NCBI GenBank assembly: GCA_937952285.1
Contig: CALFZE010000135.1
Span: forward strand, 1 to 23,266
Length of the DNA stretch: 23,266 nucleotides
Direction of reading: 5' to 3'
From: UBA2428 sp002343545
GTDB lineage: Bacteria > Bdellovibrionota > UBA2428
Positions 15,638 through 23,266 of the stretch are shown one piece after another; within the stretch, counting starts at the first letter, position 1, and each line of letters begins with the position of its first letter. The position numbers and the translations under genes are program-made. The notes under the pieces were generated by a model. The model had not been told where the DNA came from and ran no database searches. It worked only from the letters and a program-made list of their open reading frames with translations.

Positions 15638-15667
15638 CCGGCGACCCGCCTTCACGCGGGCCGCCGG
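15638..15667 (-). other. Hairpin in the fliK-flgD intergenic gap
   Basis: A 12-base stem (15638-15649 with 15656-15667) closes on a six-base loop. In the minus-strand RNA it is fully paired, with one G-U wobble. No T-run follows, so it is not a clear terminator. It could protect the 3' end of the upstream message or separate fliK from flgD translation. It lies 14 bases before the flgD ribosome binding site. Confidence 0.5.
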
Positions 15668-15690
15668 CTCAAGTTAACTAACCAAGATCC

Positions 15691-17208
15691 TCAGGCCGAT
15701 TTCCGGCGATCGAAAACCGATTCCCACTGATCGCGCGCGTTTTCCCGACGCTCCTCGCGACCGAAGCCGTCAAAGGAACCGCCTTCGCGACGTTCCGACG
15801 ACAAGCTTCCGCCGCTCGTGGACGTGACCTGCACATCCGATGCCCGCCGGTTTGCCGACAGGTCACGAACGTCCAGGAACGAGTCCGCCGAAGCAAGGGC
15901 ATCGCGAACGACGGCCGTCGATCCGCGGGCGACGAACTCAAGGTCGGCCGCGCGCGGTCCTTCGTTCAGCTTCGACGACAAGTCGAGGCGGGCCGCTTCC
16001 AGCGCCTTCAAGGTCTCCGGCCGTTCGGCCGACACCTGAACGCGAACCTGGTTGCGACTCATCGAAACGCGAACTTCGATGGTTCCGAGGGACTGCGGGT
16101 TGAGCTCGACCTTGATCGTTCCTCCGCCTTGAGCCTTCAGTTGATCGATCCGATCGGCGACGAACTTGATCGATTCGCCGCTGACCCTCGGATCGCGATC
16201 GCCTTCGCCCAGGCCGGCGGCCCCGACGACGGCGGGCATCCGCGCGTTCGAGAGCTGTTCGCCGCGGTGGGCGCCTTCCGAAGCGAGATCGGCGCGATCG
16301 AGCAGGAACGACTTCGCGTCGCGAACCTTGCCCTTCGGCGAAAATTCTTCGACGAGTTCGGTCGTCAATGCGCGATCCTTCGATCCCATCTCGCGCGGCT
16401 CGGCGCTCGCGACTTCCCGCTTCGGCGCGTTCCCGCGTTCGAGGGTCTCGCGGACGTCCGACTTCGGCGCGGCCGAACGTTCCCGAAGTTTGGGCTCGGG
16501 GTTCGACGCGACCGGCGGCGCCGACTCTTCGACGAGGGCCGAGAAGCGGTCCGCCGTCGTCGCCGCGAGGGGCGGCAACGCGGATTCGGCGCGATCGTTC
16601 CGTTCGGTCCGGGGCTTCGAGGCAAGCGCCGGCGGCGCCGCGGGAAGCAGTCCCCGCTCCAGGCCCGAGCCTTCCGAAGCGACCGAAACGCCTTCGATCG
16701 TCACCGACTTTACGTCGCCCGAAGCGAGCGCGGCCGACCATTGGGCGACCGCTTCGCCCTTCGGCGCCGGAGTGGCCGACTTCGAAGCGAGTCCACGCAA
16801 GGCTTCCCGATTCATCCCTTCGGCTTCAAGCGACAAAGCCGCGGCATCCAACGTTTCGCGGCCCCCGAGGGGCGCGCGTCCAACGTTCAAAGGTTTGGTT
16901 GCCACCGAAAGGTCTTGGGTCGGGTTCAGCGGTAGGCTCAAGGCCAGCGCCGATTCGTTGCGGGCCGACTCGAGTTGACGGAGCGACGGAAATTCCGCGT
17001 TCGAAGCCGCCTCGGACAGGAATTCCTCGCGCGATCCGTTTTGGCCTTCCGCGATTTCCAGGTCCTCGACGAGTCCGAGCAGGTCGGCAAAGCCGTTCTC
17101 GCCCGTGGGGACCGGGGTCATCGCCGAGGCCAGAGGTGACGGCGACGAAGCCATCCCCTGCAGCAACGCCGACATTCCGGTCATTGATACGTTAAAAAAA
17201 TCACTCAT
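15691..17208 (-). CDS. fliK: Flagellar hook-length control protein FliK
   Basis: FliK is secreted during hook growth, measures hook length and triggers the FlhB specificity switch. The 505-residue protein has a long, disordered, Ala/Glu/Arg/Ser/Pro-rich N-terminal ruler region (about 1-340). The Flg_hook domain follows at about 345-428, with the signature GGGTIKVELNPQSLGTIEVR. The last 75 residues are polar. The ATG at 17208 is preceded by AAAGGAGG. Four bases upstream lies another ATG that opens only a three-codon frame (ATG GAT GAG TGA). A run of seven T follows at codons 3-5. The weakly conserved ruler fits the family; the call rests on the C-terminal domain and the position between the MotE-like gene and flgD. 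Confidence 0.93.
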   Translation of the reverse strand: MSDFFNVSMTGMSALLQGMASSPSPLASAMTPVPTGENGFADLLGLVEDLEIAEGQNGSREEFLSEAASNAEFPSLRQLESARNESALALSLPLNPTQDLSVATKPLNVGRAPLGGRETLDAAALSLEAEGMNREALRGLASKSATPAPKGEAVAQWSAALASGDVKSVTIEGVSVASEGSGLERGLLPAAPPALASKPRTERNDRAESALPPLAATTADRFSALVEESAPPVASNPEPKLRERSAAPKSDVRETLERGNAPKREVASAEPREMGSKDRALTTELVEEFSPKGKVRDAKSFLLDRADLASEGAHRGEQLSNARMPAVVGAAGLGEGDRDPRVSGESIKFVADRIDQLKAQGGGTIKVELNPQSLGTIEVRVSMSRNQVRVQVSAERPETLKALEAARLDLSSKLNEGPRAADLEFVARGSTAVVRDALASADSFLDVRDLSANRRASDVQVTSTSGGSLSSERREGGSFDGFGREERRENARDQWESVFDRRKSA

Positions 17209-17234
17209 CCATGTTTTCCTCCTTTCCTTAAGAC

Positions 17235-17253
17235 GCCCGGCCTAAGGCCGAAC
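17235..17253 (-). other. Short hairpin over the stop codon of the MotE-like gene
   Basis: An eight-base stem with two G-U pairs and a TTA loop spans the TAG stop of the MotE-like gene and lies before the fliK ribosome binding site. It is too weak and lacks a T-run to be a clear terminator. Confidence 0.3.
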
Positions 17254-17797
17254 GGGCTCCCTTGGGGCCGAAGCCTCGCCCTTTGACCCGGTGGCGGCCG
17301 GTTTACGATCCGCCAACAAGGTCGACAACGCCACGGCCCGGCTGGGCTCCATGACGTCGAAAACTCCCGCGACTTTCTTTTCCTTCATCTTCCGGAGAAC
17401 CGCGACGGCGAGCGAATCCTCCATCGCCGAAACGAGCGACGCGGCTTTCTTGGGCTGCATCGTCTCGACGCTCTTCACGAGACGCGCGAGATCCTCGCCT
17501 TCATGCTTGGTCATTTCCGCGCGGAGTTTCTCGATCTGCGTCTGGACCGAGACGAGTTCCTCGATACGCAACTTCACGCGGCTTTCCTCGGCGACGAGAC
17601 GCTCCTCGCGCTCGCGCAACCGACGTTGGGCTTCTTCGATTTCCTTCTTCTGGGCCGCCAGGGCGTCGTCGTACTGCTTCGAGAGCGGAACCTTGGGCTT
17701 GGTGTCGAGTTCGGACGCGACCGACTTGGCGGGGGCCTTCTCCCGCCGCGAAGACGCCCAGCACCCCGCAGACGAAGAGAACCCAACCGTGTTTCAT
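17242..17797 (-). CDS. MotE/YlxF-like flagellar coiled-coil protein, interrupted by a one-base frameshift
   Basis: An ATG at 17797 overlaps the fliJ stop (ATGA) and opens a typical signal peptide, MKHGWVLFVCGVLGVFAA, but the same frame then turns arginine-rich and unlike any protein. From about 17745 a different frame carries EKAPAKSVASELDTKP, a coiled coil (about 40-100, EEAQRRLREREERLVAEESR), and then a MgtE-N-like domain (VETMQPKKAASLVSAMEDSL, RKMKEKKVAGVFDVMEPSRA), as in MotE/YlxF proteins. The second frame has no ATG, GTG or TTG in its first 60 codons. Removing one base between 17731 and 17747 joins both parts into 184 residues. A G3 run and a C5 run lie there. It sits between fliJ and fliK, where Bacillus has ylxF. 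Whether the shift is real cannot be told from this window. Confidence 0.8.
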
Positions 17798-18255
17798 TTG
17801 TCGGTCTCCTCGTCCAGGCGCCCGAAGCGCTCGCGCGAATGGTTCTCCGCGGTCCACCGGTCCATCCGGCGTTTCTCGAGCAGGCTCTGCTGCGCGTTGA
17901 AAGCCGAACGTTTGTTTTCTTCGAGCTTCTCGACGGCCCGGAGCTCTTGCCCGAGGTGGGCGACCCAACGGCGTTGACGCTCGATCTCGCCCTCGACGAA
18001 CTGGATGTCCTTGCGGAGATGCTCGGCCCGCGCGTGCGCCAGGCGAACGATCTCGCCGTTGCGAAGACAATCCGCGCCGTTCGCCGCGGCGGCGCCGTTT
18101 TCCATGGCGTCCCGGCCCGAATCCACGCAGCGACGGAGGTCGGCGCCCAATCGGACGGCCTTTGCCTGCAGGTCCGCGAGTTCGCGACGCGCGGCTTTGA
18201 GACGATTCTCCCGCATCTGCTTGAGCGGATCGAGCTTGAAGACGAACTTAGCCAC
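17794..18255 (-). CDS. fliJ: Flagellar export chaperone/stalk protein FliJ
   Basis: FliJ is a soluble coiled-coil protein that acts as the central stalk of the FliI ATPase ring and helps recycle chaperones. The 153-residue protein is almost wholly helical and charged. It starts AKFVFKLDPLKQMRENRLKA, a typical FliJ opening (short strand-like FxLDPLL/K segment then helix). The rest is coiled coil, with REDLAD-like heptads such as RRELADLQAKAV and LAHARAEHLRKDIQFVEGEI. The start is GTG at 18255, six bases after GGAGG. The gene overlaps fliI by eight bases. The next gene starts within its stop. The family has low sequence identity, so position and topology support the call. Confidence 0.9.
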   Translation of the reverse strand: MAKFVFKLDPLKQMRENRLKAARRELADLQAKAVRLGADLRRCVDSGRDAMENGAAAANGADCLRNGEIVRLAHARAEHLRKDIQFVEGEIERQRRWVAHLGQELRAVEKLEENKRSAFNAQQSLLEKRRMDRWTAENHSRERFGRLDEETDK

Positions 18256-19576
18256 GGAAGACCTCCTCGAGCTTCGCCCGGACCGTGTTCAGGTCCGAAC
18301 GCTCGCGAGTACCCTGTTTCAGGAAGGCGATGATCTTCGGGTAAAGGTCGATCGCGCGATCCCAATCGGGGTTCGTCCCTTTCCGGTAGCCGCCGATGTT
18401 GATGAGATCTTCGGCCGATCGGTAGATCGAAAGGACTTCGCGAATCTGGGAGTTTCGGCGGAGATCGGTTTCGCTCGAGACGGCTTCGGTCAAACGCGAG
18501 ATGCTTCCGAGCACGTCGATCGCCGGGTAATGGTTCCTCGTCGCGAGCTCGCGCGAAAGCAGGATGTGGCCGTCCACGATGGAACGGACGTTGTCGGCGA
18601 TCGGGTCGTCGATATCGTTGCCTTCGACGAGCACCGTGTAGAGCCCCGTGATCGATCCGCCCTTGCGGCGCGCGCCCGCGCGTTCGAGGAGCTTGGGCAT
18701 CGCCGCGAAGACCGAGGGCGTATACCCTTTCGTGGTCGGCGGCTCACCGGCGGCAAGGCCGATTTCACGCAGCGCCATTCCGTATCGGGTCACGGAATCC
18801 ATCATGAGCATGACGTTCTGCCCCTGATCGCGGAAGTACTCCGCGATGGTCGCCGCCAGGAGCGCCCCGCGAACCCGAAGCACGGGGGACTCGTCGCTCG
18901 TAACGGCGACGACGATTGACTTCTTCATGCCCTCGGGGCCGAGGTCGCGTTCGAGGAACTCGGTGACCTCGCGTCCCCGTTCGCCGATGAGCGCGATCAC
19001 GTTGATATCCGCCTTCGACTGTCGGGCGATCATACCCATCAGCACGGACTTGCCGACGCCCGAGGCCGCCATCACGGCCAGGCGCTGGCCGAGCCCAACG
19101 GGCATCGCCGCATCGATCGCGCGCACGCCCGTTTCGAGACGGTCCCGGATCGATGAACGTTCGAGCGGAGAAAGAGCGCCCGAGCGGATGGGGCGAATTT
19201 CTTCGGGGATCGGCTGGCTCTCGACGCCGAGCACCCGGCCGTAACCGTCGAGCAGCTGGCCGAGCATCCAAGGCCCCAACGAAACCGAAGTCGCGTCGGC
19301 TCCGCTTTCGATCCGGGCGCCCATGCCGATTCCTTCGGGATGCTGGAGCGGCATGAGCAGCGCCGTCTTATCGCGGAAGCCGACGACTTCCGCTTCGATC
19401 GGGTCGCGGCGGGGTTGCGTGATCCAGCAGACGCCCCCCACGACGGCACCCGGCAGCGTTCCCTCCACGATCGGGCCCAGCACCTTGCGCACGCGACCGG
19501 ACTCCCGGAAGAGCGGCATCAGCTCGAGGCGCTTGAGGTAACGGCCCAGGTCGGGCGCGCTGGAGGCTTCGGCCAT
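18248..19576 (-). CDS. fliI: Flagellum-specific export ATPase FliI
   Basis: FliI is the hexameric F1-beta-like ATPase of the flagellar type III export apparatus. The 442 residues match the family length. Walker A is AASGVGKSV (170-178), the catalytic glutamate lies in ALIGERGREV (Glu199), and Walker B is MLMMDSVTRYGMA (Asp260). The tail has the usual HYPAIDVLGSISRL. The type III subfamily rather than an F1 ATPase is shown by the weak N-terminal region and by its genes. The start is ATG at 19576, two bases after the fliH stop, and it overlaps fliJ downstream. Confidence 0.97.
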   Translation of the reverse strand: MAEASSAPDLGRYLKRLELMPLFRESGRVRKVLGPIVEGTLPGAVVGGVCWITQPRRDPIEAEVVGFRDKTALLMPLQHPEGIGMGARIESGADATSVSLGPWMLGQLLDGYGRVLGVESQPIPEEIRPIRSGALSPLERSSIRDRLETGVRAIDAAMPVGLGQRLAVMAASGVGKSVLMGMIARQSKADINVIALIGERGREVTEFLERDLGPEGMKKSIVVAVTSDESPVLRVRGALLAATIAEYFRDQGQNVMLMMDSVTRYGMALREIGLAAGEPPTTKGYTPSVFAAMPKLLERAGARRKGGSITGLYTVLVEGNDIDDPIADNVRSIVDGHILLSRELATRNHYPAIDVLGSISRLTEAVSSETDLRRNSQIREVLSIYRSAEDLINIGGYRKGTNPDWDRAIDLYPKIIAFLKQGTRERSDLNTVRAKLEEVFRG

Positions 19577-19578
19577 CG

Positions 19579-20433
19579 TCAGGTCCCCGTTCCTTCGAGC
19601 CGCATGTTTACGAGCGAGAGCATTTCTTTGCGGAGCTTGGCGAGACTGTCTTCGACGAACGAAGCGATTTCGCCGCTGGAACTCTCGACCACGCAGTCGC
19701 CGGCTTTGAGGGAGGAATCGACGTCGAAGGAGACTCGGCCGGATCGGGACATTTCCTCGATGGAACTGCGAATCTCGTCGATCGACTCGAAATCCGAGAC
19801 GGCCAGGCGGATGCGGACGTCTTCTTCGCGCGCGATACGCGAGAGGATCGCGCCGAGCGTTTTATGGATCATTTCCGGTCGCTCGGATATATGCGTGTGC
19901 ACCACGAGCTCGGCCAGGCGGAAGGAAACGTCCACGAGCTGGCGCTCGTAGTCACCGATCAGATCCTCGCGGGCTTTGCGGATCGCGCCGAGCGCCGAGG
20001 AGAGATTCTCGACCTGGGCGACGAGTCGGGCGCGCTCCGCCTCGTAGGCCTCGGCGCGGCCCTTCTCGAGCCCTTCGGCGTGACCGCGCTCCATCGCCTC
20101 GCGGCGAACGACGGAAAGCTGGTTCTCGACCTCTTCGGTCACGCGTTTCTCGAAGCGCCGTTGCTCCTCGACCTCGACCGAAAGCTGGCTCGAAACGAGT
20201 TCACTGAGGGAAAAGCGGCTCGACTTGGCCGTCTTGTCGGCCGTGAACTGCGAGCGGATCTGCTGGTAGCTCTGGCGATTCTGGGACCGGAGATCCCGCG
20301 ACTCGTGAGGACGAACCTCGGCGCCCGGAGGCAAGAGGGGCTTCGAGGAGGCCGTCTGCCCAAAACGCACGAAACCTTCCGAGAGGCTGCGGGCGTTTTC
20401 GTCGCGAGACACGGGAGCCTTGTCCTTCGCCAT
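19579..20433 (-). CDS. fliH: Flagellar export ATPase regulator FliH
   Basis: FliH dimers bind FliI, restrain its ATPase and tie it to FliN in the C-ring. The 284-residue protein has a disordered N-terminus of about 80 residues and then a coiled coil. This contains GHAEGLEKGRAEAYEAERAR (about 119-138), the GxxxG-like repeats typical of FliH. The C-terminal half resembles the peripheral-stalk domain (RQLVDVSFRLAELVVHTHIS, then SFDVDSSLKAGDCVVESSSG). It lies two bases before fliI and three bases after fliG. Family sequence identity is low, and the repeat plus position are the main support. Confidence 0.93.
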   Translation of the reverse strand: MAKDKAPVSRDENARSLSEGFVRFGQTASSKPLLPPGAEVRPHESRDLRSQNRQSYQQIRSQFTADKTAKSSRFSLSELVSSQLSVEVEEQRRFEKRVTEEVENQLSVVRREAMERGHAEGLEKGRAEAYEAERARLVAQVENLSSALGAIRKAREDLIGDYERQLVDVSFRLAELVVHTHISERPEMIHKTLGAILSRIAREEDVRIRLAVSDFESIDEIRSSIEEMSRSGRVSFDVDSSLKAGDCVVESSSGEIASFVEDSLAKLRKEMLSLVNMRLEGTGT

Positions 20434-20436
20434 TCC

Positions 20437-21474
20437 TTACACCATCCCGTCGCTGTCGCCGCCGCGCTCGATGAAGATCTTGCCTTCTTCCTCGAGACGT
20501 CGGGCGATGGCCACGATCGCTTGTTGGGCCGTTTCGACGTCGGAGACGCGGATGGGCCCCATCGTATCCAGATCGTTCTTGATCATCTCCGCGCCGCGTT
20601 TGGACATGTTGCGGAAGACCTTGTCCTTCACGCCGTCCGGCGCGGACTTGAGGGCCTTGAGAAGGATTTCGTTGTTCACTTCCTTCAGGATCAGGCCCAT
20701 GCCCTTTTCGTCGACCTTGACGAGGTCGTCGAAGACGAACATGAGGCGACGGATTTCCTCGGCGAGCAGCGGGTCCTTCTCCTCGACCCGCGACATGATC
20801 GATTGCTCGGAGTTCTTGTCCATGAGGTTGAACATCTCCGCGACCGGCTCGACCCCGCCGAGCTTGGTCGTTTCGCCCGTCGCCATCGTGGCGAGGCCTT
20901 GCTTGAGGACTTCGTCGACCTGGTCGAGAAGGTCCGGACTGATGTAGTCGAGGTTCGCGACTCGAAGCACGACCTCGCCCTGCATCCCCTCGGGAAGGCG
21001 TTTGAGAACTTCGCTCTTCTTCTCGGGCGGCAGGTGGGCCACGATCAGCGCGACCGTCTGAGGGTGTTCGTTCATGAGGTAGTTCGCGAGGGTCCGCGTA
21101 TCCACCATCTCGAGAGCTTCGAGGGACTTTTGCTGGATCTGGCCGCCGCTCGCGCCGAAGATGACTTTCGCGCGGTCCTCACCCAGGGATTTGATGATGG
21201 CGTCGCGGTCGTTGATGCTGCCGAAGAGGACTTCGTTCTCTTCGCTTAGCGCGCGGTAGAACTCCATCATCACGACCTTGATGAGCCCGATCGGCGCCTT
21301 CTTCATTTTGGCCATGACCGAGATGACGCGGCGGATGTCGTTATCCTTGAGATTCTTGAGGATCTTCCCCGAAACTTCCTCGCCCAGCGAGTTCATGATG
21401 AGGGCGGCGCGCTCGGCGCCGCTCAAGCGGGAGTTTTGATCCAGGACGACGTCTTTTTTTGGTTGCGGTGCCAT
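20437..21474 (-). CDS. fliG: Flagellar motor switch protein FliG
   Basis: FliG is the rotor protein that contacts the stator and transmits torque between the MS-ring and the C-ring. The 345 residues have the three armadillo-like domains. The N-terminal part is LSGAERAALIMNSLGEEVSG, the FliF-binding domain. The middle domain holds the conserved EHPQ at 136-139 (NEHPQTVALIVAHLPPEKKS). The C-terminal torque helix region contains GLILKEVNNEILLKALKSAP and RNMSKRGAEMIKNDLDTMGP. Charged residues expected at the stator interface are present there. It starts with ATG 12 bases after fliF and is complete. Confidence 0.97.
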   Translation of the reverse strand: MAPQPKKDVVLDQNSRLSGAERAALIMNSLGEEVSGKILKNLKDNDIRRVISVMAKMKKAPIGLIKVVMMEFYRALSEENEVLFGSINDRDAIIKSLGEDRAKVIFGASGGQIQQKSLEALEMVDTRTLANYLMNEHPQTVALIVAHLPPEKKSEVLKRLPEGMQGEVVLRVANLDYISPDLLDQVDEVLKQGLATMATGETTKLGGVEPVAEMFNLMDKNSEQSIMSRVEEKDPLLAEEIRRLMFVFDDLVKVDEKGMGLILKEVNNEILLKALKSAPDGVKDKVFRNMSKRGAEMIKNDLDTMGPIRVSDVETAQQAIVAIARRLEEEGKIFIERGGDSDGMV

Positions 21475-21486
21475 ACGCCCTTCTTC

Positions 21487-23148
21487 CTACTTCCGCTTGC
21501 CCGGTTTCTTGTCCGGCACGAGGTCCAACGCCAAGAGATCGCTGATGATGCGGGCGGCCTTGTCGGGCGACATGTCCACGAGCGACATGATCTTTTCCTT
21601 GAGGAGTTCGCCTTCGGCCTTTTCGATGTCGACCGTCTCCTCGAGCAAAGGCAGGTTGGCGAGCCCGGGCAGCGCGTTCGTCGCGGTGTTCTGCATCGTC
21701 TCGAGCTCCTCGACCGTGCGGGGGAGCACCGTCTCGATCTTCGTCGTCGAGATGCCCGTGATCCAGCGAACGAATGGGCGCACGATGAGCATGAAGAAGA
21801 ACATTACGATCAACCCGACCGTGCCGTAGCGGAGTAGCGAGTAGATCAGCTGCTGACGCTCACGCTGCGCGATGAGCTGATCGGCCTTGTCGAGGTCTTC
21901 CGAGGCGAAGGGAGAGCTTTCGATCGACACGCTGTCGCGGCCGTTCACGAAACCAACGGCGTCCTTGACGAGCTTCTCGATGGCGACGCGTTTTTCGTCG
22001 GCCAGCGGCTTCGTGCTGCTCTTGCCGGCGGGGTCGACCGACGTCTCGTGGTTCACGAGCACGGCGACCGAAAGCCGCTTCACGCTTCCGAGGGCCTTCT
22101 CGCGGTTGCGGATCTTGTTCGAGACCTCGAACTGCTGGCGGTCGTTGGACTTCGCGACGGCCTGGCGCGACTCGGGTCCCGTCGACGCCGGCCCCGGAAG
22201 GGCCCCGCCGGCGCCGGCCACGCCCGCCGCGCCCGGAGAGGCGCGCGAGGCCTCCATGTTGTTTTCCTGCTTGTCCTGGGAACGCAGCGCCGTTTGTTCG
22301 GGATCGTAGAGGGTCTCGCGCTCGACGACGGGATCGAAATCCAGGTCGGCGTTCACTCGAACGACGACGTTGCCGCGGCCGACGATGCGGCTCACGATTT
22401 CTTCGACGCGGGCTTCGAGCTGCCGCTGGACCTGCGTCTGACGTTCGAGCATCGTCGTGGAAAGGACACCGATGGGATCGGCGGCCTGGCTCAACGCCAC
22501 GCCCGAGGTGTCGACGACCGTGACCCGTTCCGGGCGCAGCCCTTCGATCGAAGCGGCCACGAGGTTCTGGATGCCGCGGACTTCTTCTTTCGCCAGGGTC
22601 TTGCCGGGGTGGAGTTCCACGACGACGCTTGCCTTCGGATCTTCCGTCTGCTCGAGGAAAGACGACTTCGGAGGCATCGAGACGTGCACGTTGCTCTTGC
22701 GGACCGAGCGGAGCGTATTGATCGTGCGGGTCAGCTCGCCCTGGAGGGCCCGGACGTAGTTGATCCGCTGGACGAAGCTCGAGGTTCCGAAACTCTCCTT
22801 GTCGAAAAGCTCGAGGCCCGGCTTCTGGCCGCCCGGCGTTCCGCGCACGGCGAGTTTCATCAGTGTCGGCTGCACGAGCTCCGGCGGAATCGAGATCGTA
22901 CCGCCGTCGTTCGAGACGAGGTAGGGGATGTTCTCTTCCTGGAGGATTTTGACGAGCGCGATCGAGGCGTCCGGCTGCAGGTTCGTGTAGAGGGGAGCGA
23001 AGGACTTTTCCCCGACCCACACGCCGAGACCCACGATGCAAGCGAGCAGAAGACCGAAGAGGGTAAGCGCGCCGACCTTCTTGCCGCCGCTGAGCTTATC
23101 CCACTGCTCGCCCAGGTCCCTAAGCAGATTTTGAATCGATTGCCACAT
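21487..23148 (-). CDS. fliF: Flagellar MS-ring protein FliF
   Basis: FliF forms the MS-ring in the inner membrane, the platform on which the rotor and export gate assemble. The 553 residues include an N-terminal membrane helix at about 25-45 (GALTLFGLLLACIVGLGVWV). The large periplasmic ring-building region carries FAPLYTNLQPDASIALVKIL, NYVRALQGELTRTINTLRSV and RVTVVDTSGVALS. A second membrane helix is at about 438-463. The C-terminal FliG-binding tail contains LKEKIMSLVDMSPDKAARII. The ATG start at 23148 is 15 bases after the upstream gene. The length is normal. Confidence 0.97.
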   Translation of the reverse strand: MWQSIQNLLRDLGEQWDKLSGGKKVGALTLFGLLLACIVGLGVWVGEKSFAPLYTNLQPDASIALVKILQEENIPYLVSNDGGTISIPPELVQPTLMKLAVRGTPGGQKPGLELFDKESFGTSSFVQRINYVRALQGELTRTINTLRSVRKSNVHVSMPPKSSFLEQTEDPKASVVVELHPGKTLAKEEVRGIQNLVAASIEGLRPERVTVVDTSGVALSQAADPIGVLSTTMLERQTQVQRQLEARVEEIVSRIVGRGNVVVRVNADLDFDPVVERETLYDPEQTALRSQDKQENNMEASRASPGAAGVAGAGGALPGPASTGPESRQAVAKSNDRQQFEVSNKIRNREKALGSVKRLSVAVLVNHETSVDPAGKSSTKPLADEKRVAIEKLVKDAVGFVNGRDSVSIESSPFASEDLDKADQLIAQRERQQLIYSLLRYGTVGLIVMFFFMLIVRPFVRWITGISTTKIETVLPRTVEELETMQNTATNALPGLANLPLLEETVDIEKAEGELLKEKIMSLVDMSPDKAARIISDLLALDLVPDKKPGKRK

Positions 23149-23163
23149 CGTACGTCACGCCCC

Positions 23164-23266
23164 TCAAACCGGCATCTTCATGATTTCTTGGTAGGCCTCC
23201 ACGACCTTCCCGCGAACGGCGGTCACCGGGTGGTCGGGATTGTAGGTCAGGCGCGGCGGATTGGGG
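23164..23266 (-). CDS. fliE: Probable FliE, MS-ring/rod junction protein (C-terminal fragment)
   Basis: Only the last 33 residues lie in the window. They end VRGKVVEAYQEIMKMPV, which fits the FliE C-terminal helix (VRxKVVxAYQEIMxM). FliE links the MS-ring to the rod, and its gene normally lies just before fliF, as here with a 15-base gap. The visible 15 residues before that (NPPRLTYNPDHPVTA) are proline-rich and less like standard FliE, so the identification is tentative. The 5' part of the gene, and probably flgB and flgC, lie beyond the window edge. Confidence 0.65.
   Translation of the reverse strand, partial: PNPPRLTYNPDHPVTAVRGKVVEAYQEIMKMPV

Noticed and set aside
1..23266. Mobile elements, CRISPR arrays, tRNA or rRNA genes, toxin-antitoxin or defence genes
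   Set aside because: No transposase, integrase, spaced repeats or RNA-gene pattern is visible. Almost all bases are taken by conserved flagellar genes and purA.

Overview
The window is one strand of flagellar biogenesis genes. Every supported gene lies on the minus strand, so transcription runs from high to low coordinates. Gene content and order match the long flagellar clusters of Bdellovibrio-like predatory bacteria and Geobacter-type deltaproteobacteria, and are broadly those of the Bacillus fla/che operon. I see high GC, many GTG/TTG starts, a FliP signal peptide and a TIGR02530-type gene between flgD and flgE. I infer a Gram-negative, motile bacterium, possibly in Bdellovibrionota or a neighbouring deltaproteobacterial lineage. 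Genus cannot be fixed from this window.

Upstream block (23266 to 12799): a fliE fragment, then fliF, fliG, fliH, fliI, fliJ, a MotE/YlxF-like gene, fliK, flgD, a TIGR02530-type gene and flgE. These encode the MS-ring and its rod adaptor, the C-ring rotor protein, the export ATPase complex, the hook-length ruler, the hook cap and the hook. A stem-loop with a short T-run follows flgE.

Downstream block (12651 to 2129): a textbook sigma-54 element directly precedes fliL, followed by fliM, fliN, fliO, fliP, fliQ, fliR, flhB, flhA, flhF, flhG and fliA. These encode the rest of the C-ring, the export gate, the two NTPases that set flagellar position and number, and the late sigma factor (sigma-28). 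The genes are packed with 1-4 base overlaps or gaps under 20 bases, so this reads as one operon that would place sigma-28 under sigma-54 control.

Last block (1948 to 1): purA overlaps by 14 bases a LysR-type regulator that is cut by the window edge. A strong hairpin lies between fliA and purA.

Most notable points: (1) the MotE-like gene is split by a one-base frameshift between its signal peptide and its coiled-coil domain; (2) the sigma-54 promoter, with phased TTTGACG repeats upstream, fixes fliL to a GTG start; (3) the purA GTG start sits inside an ATGTGA start-stop; (4) the hairpin beyond fliA is better formed on the opposite strand. I found no phage, transposon, CRISPR, tRNA or rRNA. 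The window is mostly a conserved flagellar locus, and I do not see an entirely new system in it.
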